31,681 nt of DNA, taken from VRUE01 sp963805475. GTDB lineage: Bacteria > Actinomycetota > Thermoleophilia > Solirubrobacterales > 70-9. The stretch covers positions 1 to 31,681 of the forward strand of contig CAWDUO010000004.1 in assembly GCA_963805475.1 (NCBI GenBank), written 5' to 3'. Each line of letters opens with the position of its first letter. Within the stretch, counting starts at the first letter, position 1. Below the pieces are notes generated by a model. That model ran no database searches. It saw nothing but the letters and a program-made list of their open reading frames with translations, and was not told the DNA's origin. A program made the translations under genes and the position numbers. Shown piece by piece: positions 7,999-14,543 of this stretch.

Positions 7999-8355
7999 GT
8001 GGCGGCAGCAAGAGACAGAAAGCCAGTAGCGCTTGGGACGAGCGAGGCGCGGCGCAGCTTGCCGCAGCTCGTCAAGAAGGCCTCTTCGCGACGTAAGCCC
8101 TCCCCGAACCTCGACAGCAACGTTGTCCGGATAGCCATCAGGGGCCAGGAGGGATCGGCGTCGTTGGTCCCCACGGTCGACTTGGTCGCCGCCAAGGAGA
8201 GGATCGAGGAATTGGAAGAGGAACTGGAGAACGCCGGCTTGGCGCTGTTCCTCCAGGAGCGCCTCGCAAAGAGCGAGGGAAGGCGGCTGAGCGCCGGCGA
8301 TTTCCTGACCGAGATCGGGATGGGGGAGTTCGTTGAGCAGCTCCCCGGAGGCTGA
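7999..8355 (+). CDS. Phd/YefM-like antitoxin
   Basis: A 118-residue protein with an N-terminal LGTSEARRSLPQLVKKAS segment of the Phd/YefM DNA-binding fold, a central VVRIAIRGQEGSASLVPTVD strand region, and a long acidic helix (about 68-90) suited to wrapping a toxin. It starts with GTG directly downstream of an extended -10 box, with no ribosome-binding site, so a leaderless mRNA is likely. A TGTACA-type operator overlaps the promoter, which fits autoregulation. The downstream toxin frame overlaps its last 23 bases. The N-terminal domain is shorter and more basic than classical Phd, so the family label is probable, not certain. Confidence 0.75.
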   Translation: MAAARDRKPVALGTSEARRSLPQLVKKASSRRKPSPNLDSNVVRIAIRGQEGSASLVPTVDLVAAKERIEELEEELENAGLALFLQERLAKSEGRRLSAGDFLTEIGMGEFVEQLPGG

Positions 8356-8710
8356 ACGGCACAAGGTCGAAGCGCTGGCGGAGGCGACGGCCGACGCCAA
8401 CGAGCTCGATGAAGTCCTGAAGCGGGAGGTCGCGCGCATCGTTGTCGAGCTGCACGGCAACCCGCACCACGGCGAGCTGATGGGCGACAAGCCTCCCCGC
8501 GTGCTGCAGGGCTGTCGCAAGGTCCGCTTCGACGAACCGGCCTGGAAGGGCAAGCCCCGCTACCGCTTCGTCTACCGCAACGAGCCGAGCGACGGCGCGC
8601 CGGCGAAAAGCGTCGTCCTGGCGATCGGCCGCCGCGGCCGGATGATCGCCTACGCCAAGGCCGCTCGCCGGGTCAAGGAGCAGGCGGCTCAGGAAGGCCA
8701 ATCAGGGTAG
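8333..8710 (+). CDS. RelE-like toxin of the first TA pair
   Basis: The 125-residue product has the RelE/ParE-type core in its second half (RKVRFDEPAWKGKPRYRFVY, then SVVLAIGRRGRMIAYAKAARRV). Such toxins cleave mRNA at the ribosome or poison gyrase; which applies is not visible. The start is TTG at 8333, with GGGGAG about five bases before it inside the antitoxin gene, giving a 23-base overlap and translational coupling. The N-terminal 45 residues form a helical extension (ELDEVLKREVARIVVELHGN) that is longer than in small RelE proteins. Partner: the Phd/YefM-like antitoxin upstream. Confidence 0.72.
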   Translation: MSSSPEAERHKVEALAEATADANELDEVLKREVARIVVELHGNPHHGELMGDKPPRVLQGCRKVRFDEPAWKGKPRYRFVYRNEPSDGAPAKSVVLAIGRRGRMIAYAKAARRVKEQAAQEGQSG

Positions 8711-9115
8711 GAGCGGCGCCTGCGCCTCAGCCCCGAATCTCAATCCGGTGTCTTTGAGGACTCCTGCCCCGTCGCTCCCGTTGGTTCTTTGTGGCTCTGG
8801 AAAGCCGGTTCGGATGGCCCACAAGCTCGCCGCATGGTGATCGGTTGGGTCACAAGGTGTGGCCCAATCCGCGACTCTGACGCCCGAAGACGGAGGAAGC
8901 CCGGCAAGGAGACCTGCCGAAAGGACACAGGACATTCTCGCTGAGTGCCGAACGGCGTCGCTTCCGTTTCCCTCTTGCATTCTTCGATGCCATGGCTCTT
9001 GCTTCAGGCTAAGGCGCTGGCCTGACGCACGCTTTGTCCGCCCCTACGGCGAGACCACAGTGCTGGTGAGGGTGGCCCGGTGGCTGTCGACCGCTGGAAA
9101 AGCTGGCTTCGGTGC
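8711..9115. other. Intergenic stretch with an att-like remnant
   Basis: No gene is supported. The region contains the 16-base tRNA-Asp-like sequence at 8768-8783 and a following stretch that may be the original 3' flank of the tRNA. Open frames on both strands have no start signal or recognisable domain. Confidence 0.4.
8768..8783 (+). repeat. Short third copy of the tRNA-Asp 3' end (att remnant)
   Basis: CCCGTCGCTCCCGTTG is identical to 5068-5083, the last bases of the tRNA-Asp repeat plus one base of its flank. It shares no further sequence upstream. It may mark the far end of an older island integrated at the same tRNA. Confidence 0.55.
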
Positions 9116-9121
9116 TACCTT
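9116..9121 (+). promoter_or_regulatory. Extended -10 box (TGCTACCTT) of second TA pair
   Basis: TACCTT at 9116-9121 is preceded by TGC (9113-9115) and lies exactly 12 bp before the ATG at 9128. The same nine bases occur before the third TA pair (9891-9899), again 12 bp before its ATG. Confidence 0.6.
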
Positions 9122-9127
9122 CAGGCC

Positions 9128-9355
9128 ATGACCAAGACCGAGCTTCATCGTCTCGTCGACGCGCTCCCTGACGAATCGCTGCCTGCTGCGGCGATCCTGC
9201 TTCGGCGTGCCCGGGACCCGGTCGTCGCCAAGCTCGACGCCGCGCCGCTCGACGACGAGGAGCTGACCGACGAGGACCGTCGGGCGATCAGCGAGTCGCG
9301 CAAGGAGCCGGGAATCGCCTGGTCTGAGGTCGAGACGGAGCTGAACGCTGGCTGA
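9128..9355 (+). CDS. Antitoxin of the second TA pair
   Basis: A 75-residue, strongly acidic protein (MTKTELHRLVDALPDESL, then LDDEELTDEDRRAISESRKE) with the short N-terminal helix pair and acidic C-terminal arm typical of RelB/ParD-like antitoxins in actinobacteria. The ATG at 9128 is 12 bp after an extended -10 box and has no ribosome-binding site, so the mRNA is probably leaderless. A longer reading from 9080 would cross the promoter and is rejected. The RelE/ParE-type toxin follows with overlap. Confidence 0.76.
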   Translation: MTKTELHRLVDALPDESLPAAAILLRRARDPVVAKLDAAPLDDEELTDEDRRAISESRKEPGIAWSEVETELNAG

Positions 9356-9608
9356 TCCCGGTGGCTGGCGGGTCGCGGTTCGCCCGGCCGCGCTCAAGTC
9401 GCTTCGTCGGTTGGGCCGCAAGGATCGGCAAAGGATCGCCGCGGCGATTGGCCTGCTCCCGGACGGGAACGTCAAACGTCTCCAAGGCCCTGACCGCCTC
9501 TGGCGTCTCCGGGTCGGAGAGTGGCGCGTGATCTTCGACCGGCGTGCCGACGAGAAGGTGATCGACGTGCTGGCCGTGCGGCCTCGCGGGCGGGCGTATC
9601 GCCGATAG
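9348..9608 (+). CDS. RelE/ParE-type toxin with apparent CTG start
   Basis: The frame encodes a compact RelE/ParE-fold toxin: WRVAVRPAALKSLRRLGRKD, then RIAAAIGLL, VKRLQGPDRLWRLRVGEWRV and IFDRR, ending VRPRGRAYRR. The domain begins at the WRV strand, well before the first ATG/GTG/TTG codon in frame (TTG at 9411), which would delete its first strand and helix. The only plausible upstream codon after the in-frame stop at 9342 is CTG at 9348, with GGAG seven bases before it, inside the last codons of the antitoxin. I therefore call an 86-residue product from CTG. If CTG is not used, the toxin is truncated and probably inactive. Confidence 0.74.
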   Translation: MADPGGWRVAVRPAALKSLRRLGRKDRQRIAAAIGLLPDGNVKRLQGPDRLWRLRVGEWRVIFDRRADEKVIDVLAVRPRGRAYRR

Positions 9609-9614
9609 GGCCGG

Positions 9615-9725
9615 ATGGAAAGCCAGCTCCGCTTTACCCGTGACGATCTGCTCACCCCCGACGACGTTGCCGAGATCCTCCGCCACTCGCGCTCGGTCTC
9701 GGCGCTGAAGACCGACTGGGGATAG
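9615..9725 (+). pseudogene. Excisionase-type HTH fragment
   Basis: A 36-codon frame starts MESQLRFTRDDLLTPDDVAEIL, which matches the first half of the helix-turn-helix (HTH_17/excisionase) domain that sits beside integrases. The rest of the domain (recognition helix and beta wing) is missing, and the frame ends at TAG 9723-9725. The sequence that follows is, on the opposite strand, a piece of a tyrosine integrase. Confidence 0.55.
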
Positions 9726-9850
9726 CCGGAGCGCCGGCGGTGCAGGCCCGCCCGCGCCGCCGCGGCGATCGAGCGGATCTCCTCGGGCTCGAAGGTTTCG
9801 ACTGGGCTCGGCCCGTCTTCGGGTCGCTTGGAGGTCGAGGCCGCCGGATT
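9674..9850 (-). pseudogene. Tyrosine integrase fragment
   Basis: Read on the minus strand from 9850, the sequence encodes NPAASTSKRPEDGPSP followed by VETFEPEEIRSIAAAAR and GYPQSVFSAETEREWRRI. This resembles the junction between the core-binding and catalytic domains of actinobacterial phage-type integrases (NPA..., then a catalytic-domain start of the F(S/E)PEEI type). The catalytic Arg/His/Tyr region is missing, because the sequence runs into the opposed excisionase fragment. It is a remnant of an integrated element; the homology is judged by eye only. Confidence 0.5.
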
Positions 9851-9890
9851 GTCCGGAAGGGCGTCCGTCTTTTATTTTGTCGTCCGAGAG

Positions 9891-9899
9891 TGCTACCTT
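9891..9899 (+). promoter_or_regulatory. Extended -10 box (TGCTACCTT) of third TA pair
   Basis: The nine bases are identical to those before the second antitoxin. TACCTT begins at 9894, 12 bp before the ATG at 9906. Confidence 0.6.
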
Positions 9900-9905
9900 G
9901 CTTCC

Positions 9906-10184
9906 ATGACGCTCACCGCCAAGGTCGTCAATGGCAACGAGGTCCGGGTCCCTGACCCACAAGCGGGCGAGGTGACCGTGATCTCTCGCTACGGAAAGGA
10001 GCGCGCCATGCTCATCCACCCCGACGACTTCCATCGCCTCGACGAGCTCGACCGAATGCTGGCCGAGGCCGCTGAGCTCGAGCCGCTCGAGCCGAGTTCG
10101 GAGGCTCTCAGCGCCCACCTCGAGGAGGGCACGCCAGGCGAGCCGATCACCGACCCGGCGGTGCTCGCCGACCTGTTCGGCTAA
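9906..10184 (+). CDS. Antitoxin of the third TA pair
   Basis: A 92-residue protein. The N-terminus (MTLTAKVVNGNEVRVPDP, then VTVISRYGKERAMLIHPDDF) looks like a swapped-hairpin or Phd-like DNA-binding fold, and the C-terminus is acidic (LEPLEPSSEALSAHLEEG), as in MazE/Phd antitoxins that wrap a toxin. The ATG at 9906 lies 12 bp after the extended -10 box; the longer frame from 9828 would cross the promoter and the integrase scar. The toxin gene follows with its TTG directly abutting the TAA stop. Confidence 0.74.
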   Translation: MTLTAKVVNGNEVRVPDPQAGEVTVISRYGKERAMLIHPDDFHRLDELDRMLAEAAELEPLEPSSEALSAHLEEGTPGEPITDPAVLADLFG

Positions 10185-10727
10185 TTGCAGCCGCCGCTCG
10201 GCCACTGCTACTGGGCGCTCGCCCCCTTTGCGCCCGCGCCGCCGTTTCGGATCTACCAGGAGGCCGCCGCGCCCAGATCAGTCGGCTCGGTGGAGCCGTT
10301 CACCGAGGCCGCCCGCAAGGGAGCAAGCGAGTTCGCGCTGCTCACGCCGGTGAAGGCTCGCCCGGTCCTCGTCATCACCGACGTTCTCCCCGAGCACGAT
10401 GAAGTGCTGGCGCTGCGCCTGCGCCGCCTCGAGAAGCTCGCCTCCGAGGCAGAGTGCGAGCGCGTGCGCGAAGGCTCCGACCCCGGCCTCTTCCACCTGA
10501 AGCCCGACCGTTTCAGGGACCTGCCGGTCGAGAATGCAGCGATCGTCAGCTCGCTGCTGCGGCTGCCCGCGGCAGCCCTGGATCGCCGCACCTCTCTCGG
10601 CGCCCTCGACGACAACGAGCTGCGCGCTCTGCACGAGCGGGTCGCGCGAGCCCACAGGCTGCGGCTCGACATGTTGGTTCTCGAGCGTGTGCAGTCGCTG
10701 CTTCAGCGGGCGCAGCGCAAACGCTGA
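10185..10727 (+). CDS. MazF/PemK-like toxin of the third TA pair
   Basis: The 180-residue product starts at a TTG immediately after the antitoxin's TAA, so translation is probably coupled. The core looks like a MazF/PemK barrel: GHCYWALAPF near the N-terminus, ARPVLVITDVLPEHDEVLAL (about residues 58-77), then FHLKPDRFRDLPVENAAIVSS and the closing helix DNELRALHERVARAHRL. Such toxins are sequence-specific endoribonucleases that cut mRNA. It is longer than typical MazF (about 110-120 residues), with an insertion around residues 25-55 and a helical tail. The family call rests on the pattern of strands and the upstream antitoxin, so it is probable, not certain. Confidence 0.66.
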   Translation: MQPPLGHCYWALAPFAPAPPFRIYQEAAAPRSVGSVEPFTEAARKGASEFALLTPVKARPVLVITDVLPEHDEVLALRLRRLEKLASEAECERVREGSDPGLFHLKPDRFRDLPVENAAIVSSLLRLPAAALDRRTSLGALDDNELRALHERVARAHRLRLDMLVLERVQSLLQRAQRKR

Positions 10728-10759
10728 CCGATTCCGGCGGTTGCTGCTCCTGCTCCTCG

Positions 10760-11566
10760 CTACGCTCGCCGGGCCATGTAGACGGCCTTGGAGTGGACCA
10801 GTTCCTCGACCGGCTGCTTGGGGACGGCGTCGAAGCCGTGGCCGTAGACGTCGAGGCACTCGAGGCCGGCCGCGGCGAGCGCCTCGCGCACCGTGGCTTC
10901 GGGGAAGTGGCGCTGGCGGTGGATGTGGGTCTCGAAGCGCTCCGCGTCGGCCCCCGACACGACTTCGAAGCGCGCTTCGCCGAGCGAGCCGGGCCCCGCG
11001 TCGCCCGAGCCGAGCCCGCGCCACAGCAGCGTCCGCCCGCGCCGCTCCACCCGCCGCTCTTCGGCGAAGAAGCTGCGGTAGGCCTCGAGGCAGTTGACGT
11101 CGAACATCAGCAGGCCGTGGGGCGCCAGGTTGGCCCGCATCCCGCGCAGCGCCCGCTCCAGCTCCTCGCCGCTGAGCAGGTAGTTGACCGCGTCGTCGAG
11201 CGCCCAGACGAGGTCGAACTCGCCGAAGCGCGGCAGCTCGCGCATGTCGGCGACCGAGATCCGCGCCGCGCCGCCGGCCTTGGTCCCCGCCAGCTCGAGC
11301 ATCGCCGGGGAGATGTCGCAGGCGGTCACCTCCCAGCCGCGCTTCAGCATCGGCAGGAAGCTGTTGCCGGTGCCGCAGCCGACGTCGAGCAGGCGCCGCC
11401 CGCGCAGCCCGTGCGGGCGCAGCTTCGGCAGCAGGTTGCCCAGCCACAGCTCGTAGTCGTTCTGGTCGGTGAAGTCGTCGTAGATCGGGGCCATCGCCTG
11501 GTAGGCGACCTCGGCGTCGCGCCCAGTCGGCCCCTCCCGCTCGGTGGTCGCGGTTGTCGCCTCCAT
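10760..11566 (-). CDS. Class I SAM-dependent methyltransferase
   Basis: A 268-residue protein with the Rossmann-fold SAM-binding motif LLDVGCGTGNSFLPM (about residues 58-72), the acidic motif II region (VTACDISPAMLELA) and motif DLVWALDDAVNYLL. The N-terminal YDDFTDQNDYELWLGNLL is typical of the family. The substrate cannot be inferred. The ATG at 11566 is chosen; a GTG at 11572 two codons earlier is equally possible because neither has a clear ribosome-binding site. It diverges from the ECF sigma factor gene, sharing a 60-base promoter region. Confidence 0.88.
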   Translation of the reverse strand: MEATTATTEREGPTGRDAEVAYQAMAPIYDDFTDQNDYELWLGNLLPKLRPHGLRGRRLLDVGCGTGNSFLPMLKRGWEVTACDISPAMLELAGTKAGGAARISVADMRELPRFGEFDLVWALDDAVNYLLSGEELERALRGMRANLAPHGLLMFDVNCLEAYRSFFAEERRVERRGRTLLWRGLGSGDAGPGSLGEARFEVVSGADAERFETHIHRQRHFPEATVREALAAAGLECLDVYGHGFDAVPKQPVEELVHSKAVYMARRA

Positions 11567-11613
11567 GCCCACTTGACCGAGGATTAATCCTTAATAGTTT
11601 CAATGCTCAAATC

Positions 11614-11622
11614 TGCTAGTTT
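11614..11622 (+). promoter_or_regulatory. Extended -10 promoter of the ECF sigma gene
   Basis: TGCTAGTTT (TGN plus TAGTTT at 11617-11622) stands 9 bases before the ATG at 11632 and no ribosome-binding site intervenes, so the mRNA is probably leaderless. The surrounding A/T-rich stretch (11583-11622) is unusual in this GC-rich window and serves both divergent genes. Confidence 0.5.
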
Positions 11623-11631
11623 GATCGCGCG

Positions 11632-12150
11632 ATGGAGGTGCGGACTCTCGATCTGGAGGTTCCGAGCAACGGCTCTGACAGCGGTGAGGCCTGGGACTGG
11701 GACGACCTGCACCGTGCCTGCCTGCGCTTCGCCTGGCGCTACGCCGGCGACCGGGTCGAGGCCGAGGACATCGCCCAGGACGCGCTGCTGCGCGCCTGGC
11801 GCAAGCGCGGCTCGCTGCGCGACGCCGGCGCTCGCATGTCCTGGCTCGCGGCGATCGTCCGCAACGAGGCGCTGCGAGAGCTGGCCCGCAAGCGGCCGCT
11901 GCCCAGCGACCTGATCGAGGTCGCCCACGGCCGCGACGACGACCGCGTCATCGCCACGGTCGAGCGCGCCGATCTGCACGCCGCGCTGGCGCGGCTCAAC
12001 GAGCGCGACCGCCTGCTCGTGCAGCTGCGCTACGAAGAGGACCTGACCCAGGAGGCGATCGCCGGCCGCCTCGGCATCCCGCTCGGCACGGTCAAGGTCC
12101 GCCTGCACCGGGTGCGCGCCAAGCTGCGCCGCTCGATCGGCGTCGCCTGA
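11632..12150 (+). CDS. ECF-family RNA polymerase sigma factor
   Basis: The 172-residue protein has sigma region 2 (LHRACLRFAWRYAGDRVEAE, then DIAQDALLRAWRKRG; about residues 26-62) and region 4 (LARLNERDRLLVQLRYEEDL, then TQEAIAGRLGIPLGTVKVRL; about 116-158), with no region 1.1 or 3. It directs polymerase to a small set of promoters, usually in response to a signal. No anti-sigma gene adjoins it: the next gene, glutamate decarboxylase, is convergent, with only seven bases between stops. Control must therefore come from elsewhere or from its own promoter. The start at 11632 fits the extended -10 box. Confidence 0.9.
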   Translation: MEVRTLDLEVPSNGSDSGEAWDWDDLHRACLRFAWRYAGDRVEAEDIAQDALLRAWRKRGSLRDAGARMSWLAAIVRNEALRELARKRPLPSDLIEVAHGRDDDRVIATVERADLHAALARLNERDRLLVQLRYEEDLTQEAIAGRLGIPLGTVKVRLHRVRAKLRRSIGVA

Positions 12151-12157
12151 GCGCCGC

Positions 12158-13531
12158 TCAGCAGATCCGCCGGCCGCCGCTGCTCTGCGCCTGCGCCGCG
12201 GTCCCGGTGGCGCCGTCCATCTTGGCGATCGCCGCCTCGATGTCGGCGCCCAGCATCTCCGCCATGTCGCGGCTGAAGTTCTCCTTCACCACCATCCGCA
12301 GCACCGAGATCGACTCGGCGTTCGGCGGCAGCGGGTAGGCGGGGACGATCCAGCCGCGCTCGCGCAGCCGTTCGGAGAGCTCGAACACGTCGACGCCGCC
12401 GCCCTTGCCGGTCGGCCGCACGACGACCACCGGCAGGTAGCGCGCGTCGTTGAGCAGCTCGAACCGCCCGCTCGCGGTCAGCGTCTTCTCCAGCTCGCCC
12501 GCGTTCTCCATCAGGTTGGCGGCGATCCGCTCGTACCCCTCCATCCCCAGCCGCAGGAAGTTGTAGTACTGGAGCAGCACCGAGTTGCTGGCGCGGCTGA
12601 AGTTGAGGCTGTAGTTGGGCATCTCGCCGCCCAGGTAGGTGATCTTGAAGACCAGCTCGTCCGGCACCGCGTCGAGGTCGCGGAAGACGACTGTCCCCAT
12701 CCCCGGGTAGACCATGCCGAACTTGTGGTTGGAGACGTTGATCGAGCGCACCTGCTCGAGCCGGAAGTCCCACTTCAGCTCCGGGTAGGAGAAGGGGGCG
12801 ATGAAGCCGCCGCTGGCCGCGTCGACGTGGATCGGGATGTCCCATCCCTTTTCCGCCTTGACCCGGCGCAGCAGCTCGTCGATCCCCTCGATCTCGTCGA
12901 CCTGGCCGGTGAAGGTGGTGCCGAGGATCGCGCCGACCGCGATCGTGTTCTCGTCGATCAGCGGCTCGACCTCCTCCGGGCCGATCATATGGCGCTCCGG
13001 CGTCAGCGGGATCACCCGCTGCTCGACCTCGAAGTATTTGGCGAACTTCTCCCAGCAGGTGTGGACGTCGGCGCCGAAGATCACGTTCGGCTTCGCCGCG
13101 CCGTCGCCGCGCCGTTCGCGCCAGCTCTGCTTGTGCGCCAGCAGCCCCAGCATGATCGCCTCCGAAGAGCCGATCGTCGCCGTCCCGGCCGGTTCGCCGC
13201 CGCTCGGCGCGTTGAACAGGCCGCCGATCATGCTGACCACGCGCTGGTGGATCTTCTCCGTCTGCGGGTACTCGTCCTGGTCGACGAAGTTGCGGTTGAG
13301 CGTCTCGGTGGCGAGCGCCTGGGCCTCGGGCTCCATCCAGGTGGTGACGAAGGAGGCCAGGTTGAGCGCCGGGTTGCCGTCCAGGTTGAGCTCGTCGTGG
13401 ATCAGCTGGTAGGCGGCCCGGGCCGGCATCGGGCTGGCCGGCACGCGGTGCGCGGGGATCTCGTCGGTGAAGTAGCGGCTGCTGTAGGTGGTGTTGGTCA
13501 GCCGCCCAGCCTCGCTGCGTACCTTGCGCAT
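12158..13531 (-). CDS. gadB: Glutamate decarboxylase (PLP-dependent)
   Basis: The 457-residue enzyme converts L-glutamate to GABA and CO2, consuming a proton. Its sequence follows bacterial GadB closely: LNLDGNPALNLASF, the TIGSSEAIMLGLLA segment, HVDAASGGF with the cofactor aspartate, and SNHKFGMVYPGMG, in which Lys270 forms the PLP Schiff base. The length matches the family (about 460). The upstream frame remains open to 13735 but reads as low-complexity serine; I start at the ATG at 13531, about nine bases after a minus-strand TACAGT box (13545-13540). A role in acid resistance or as the entry to a GABA route fits, since a GABA-type aminotransferase and a semialdehyde dehydrogenase lie in the same window. 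Confidence 0.95.
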   Translation of the reverse strand: MRKVRSEAGRLTNTTYSSRYFTDEIPAHRVPASPMPARAAYQLIHDELNLDGNPALNLASFVTTWMEPEAQALATETLNRNFVDQDEYPQTEKIHQRVVSMIGGLFNAPSGGEPAGTATIGSSEAIMLGLLAHKQSWRERRGDGAAKPNVIFGADVHTCWEKFAKYFEVEQRVIPLTPERHMIGPEEVEPLIDENTIAVGAILGTTFTGQVDEIEGIDELLRRVKAEKGWDIPIHVDAASGGFIAPFSYPELKWDFRLEQVRSINVSNHKFGMVYPGMGTVVFRDLDAVPDELVFKITYLGGEMPNYSLNFSRASNSVLLQYYNFLRLGMEGYERIAANLMENAGELEKTLTASGRFELLNDARYLPVVVVRPTGKGGGVDVFELSERLRERGWIVPAYPLPPNAESISVLRMVVKENFSRDMAEMLGADIEAAIAKMDGATGTAAQAQSSGGRRIC

Positions 13532-13667
13532 CGCCGCCCACTGTACACGCGGGCGAGCGCGCCGGGGCGAACTTCGGACCGCTGGATAAGCGGTTTCCGC
13601 CGCCGGGTGGCGACCATTTGGGCATGAGGGTGAAGACGATGAGAACGAAGACGAGGAGGTCGCGTCG

Positions 13668-14435
13668 ATGAGCACCGGTAAGCCGCGCCAGATCGTCGCC
13701 TTCGGCGGCGGCGGGTTCTCGATGGAGTCGGGCAACCCGCTGCTCGACGAGTACGTGCTGGGGCTCGCCGGCGCCGCCGCGGGCCCGGCGGCCGGGGACG
13801 GGGGCCCGCCGCGGCCGCGGGTCTGCTTCCTGCCGAGCGCCAGCGGCGACGCCGACCACTACATCGTCCGCTTCTACCGCGCCTTCGGCGCCGAGCGCTG
13901 CGAGCCCAGCCACATCTCCCTGTTCCGCCGCGAGCAGGGGCCGGCCGACCTGCGCGCGCACCTGCTGGAGCAGGACCTCATATACGTCGGCGGCGGCAGC
14001 GTCGTCAGCATGCTCGGGGTCTGGCGGGCGCACGGGCTGGACACGGTGCTGCACGAGGCATGGGAGCGCGGCGTCGTCCTGTGCGGCCTCTCCGCCGGCT
14101 CGCTCTGCTGGTTCGCCGAGGCGGTGACGGGGTTCCACGGCGCGCCGCGGGCGGTCGACGGGCTCGGTCTGCTGCCGTTCAGCAACTGCGTCCACTACGA
14201 GCGGGGATCGGCGCGCCGCGACGCCTACCACGAGTTCCTGCGCGGCGGGATGCGGCCCGGTTACGCGGCCGAGGACGGCGCGGCGCTGCACTTCGTCGGC
14301 GCCGCGCTGAGCCGCGTCGTCGCCTCGCGGCCCGAGGCGCGCGGCTACCGGCTCGACGCGGTGGGGGACGAACGGGTGGTGGAGACGCGGATCGCACGAC
14401 CTACCGGCGACCTACCTGGGCGAGGAAGGAGATGA
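13668..14435 (+). CDS. Peptidase E-like S51 peptidase, copy 1
   Basis: A 255-residue protein of peptidase family S51 (peptidase E and cyanophycinase-like). The nucleophile serine lies in GLSAGSLCWF, preceded by the sheet motif DLIYVGGGSVVSML and followed by NCVHYERGS with the likely catalytic histidine. The family hydrolyses Asp-X dipeptides or cyanophycin. GAGGAGG precedes the ATG at 13668. The C-terminus looks frame-shifted: after VVETRI the current frame gives a short basic tail, while the next frame reads TYLGEEGDDEDAAD and runs on into the palindrome at 14493-14539. A CGACCTAC sequence repeated here (near 14398 and 14408) may be where the slip happened. Copy 2 follows directly. Confidence 0.85.
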   Translation: MSTGKPRQIVAFGGGGFSMESGNPLLDEYVLGLAGAAAGPAAGDGGPPRPRVCFLPSASGDADHYIVRFYRAFGAERCEPSHISLFRREQGPADLRAHLLEQDLIYVGGGSVVSMLGVWRAHGLDTVLHEAWERGVVLCGLSAGSLCWFAEAVTGFHGAPRAVDGLGLLPFSNCVHYERGSARRDAYHEFLRGGMRPGYAAEDGAALHFVGAALSRVVASRPEARGYRLDAVGDERVVETRIARPTGDLPGRGRR

Positions 14436-14492
14436 CGAGGACGCGGCCGACGCCGCGGACGCCGACGCCACCATCCTCGCGCCAGAGTCGCC

Positions 14493-14539
14493 GCGCGTTC
14501 GCTTTTTGTCTCGCTATGCGCAGCAAAAAGCGAACGCGC
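14493..14539. repeat. Palindrome A (16-bp perfect arms)
   Basis: Arms at 14493-14508 and 14524-14539 pair perfectly (GCGCGTTCGCTTTTTG and its complement) around a 15-base loop. It ends four bases before the ATG of the second S51 peptidase and leaves no room for a ribosome-binding site. It shares GCGTTCGCYTTTTG with palindrome C. Confidence 0.9.
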
Positions 14540-14543
14540 TTGC

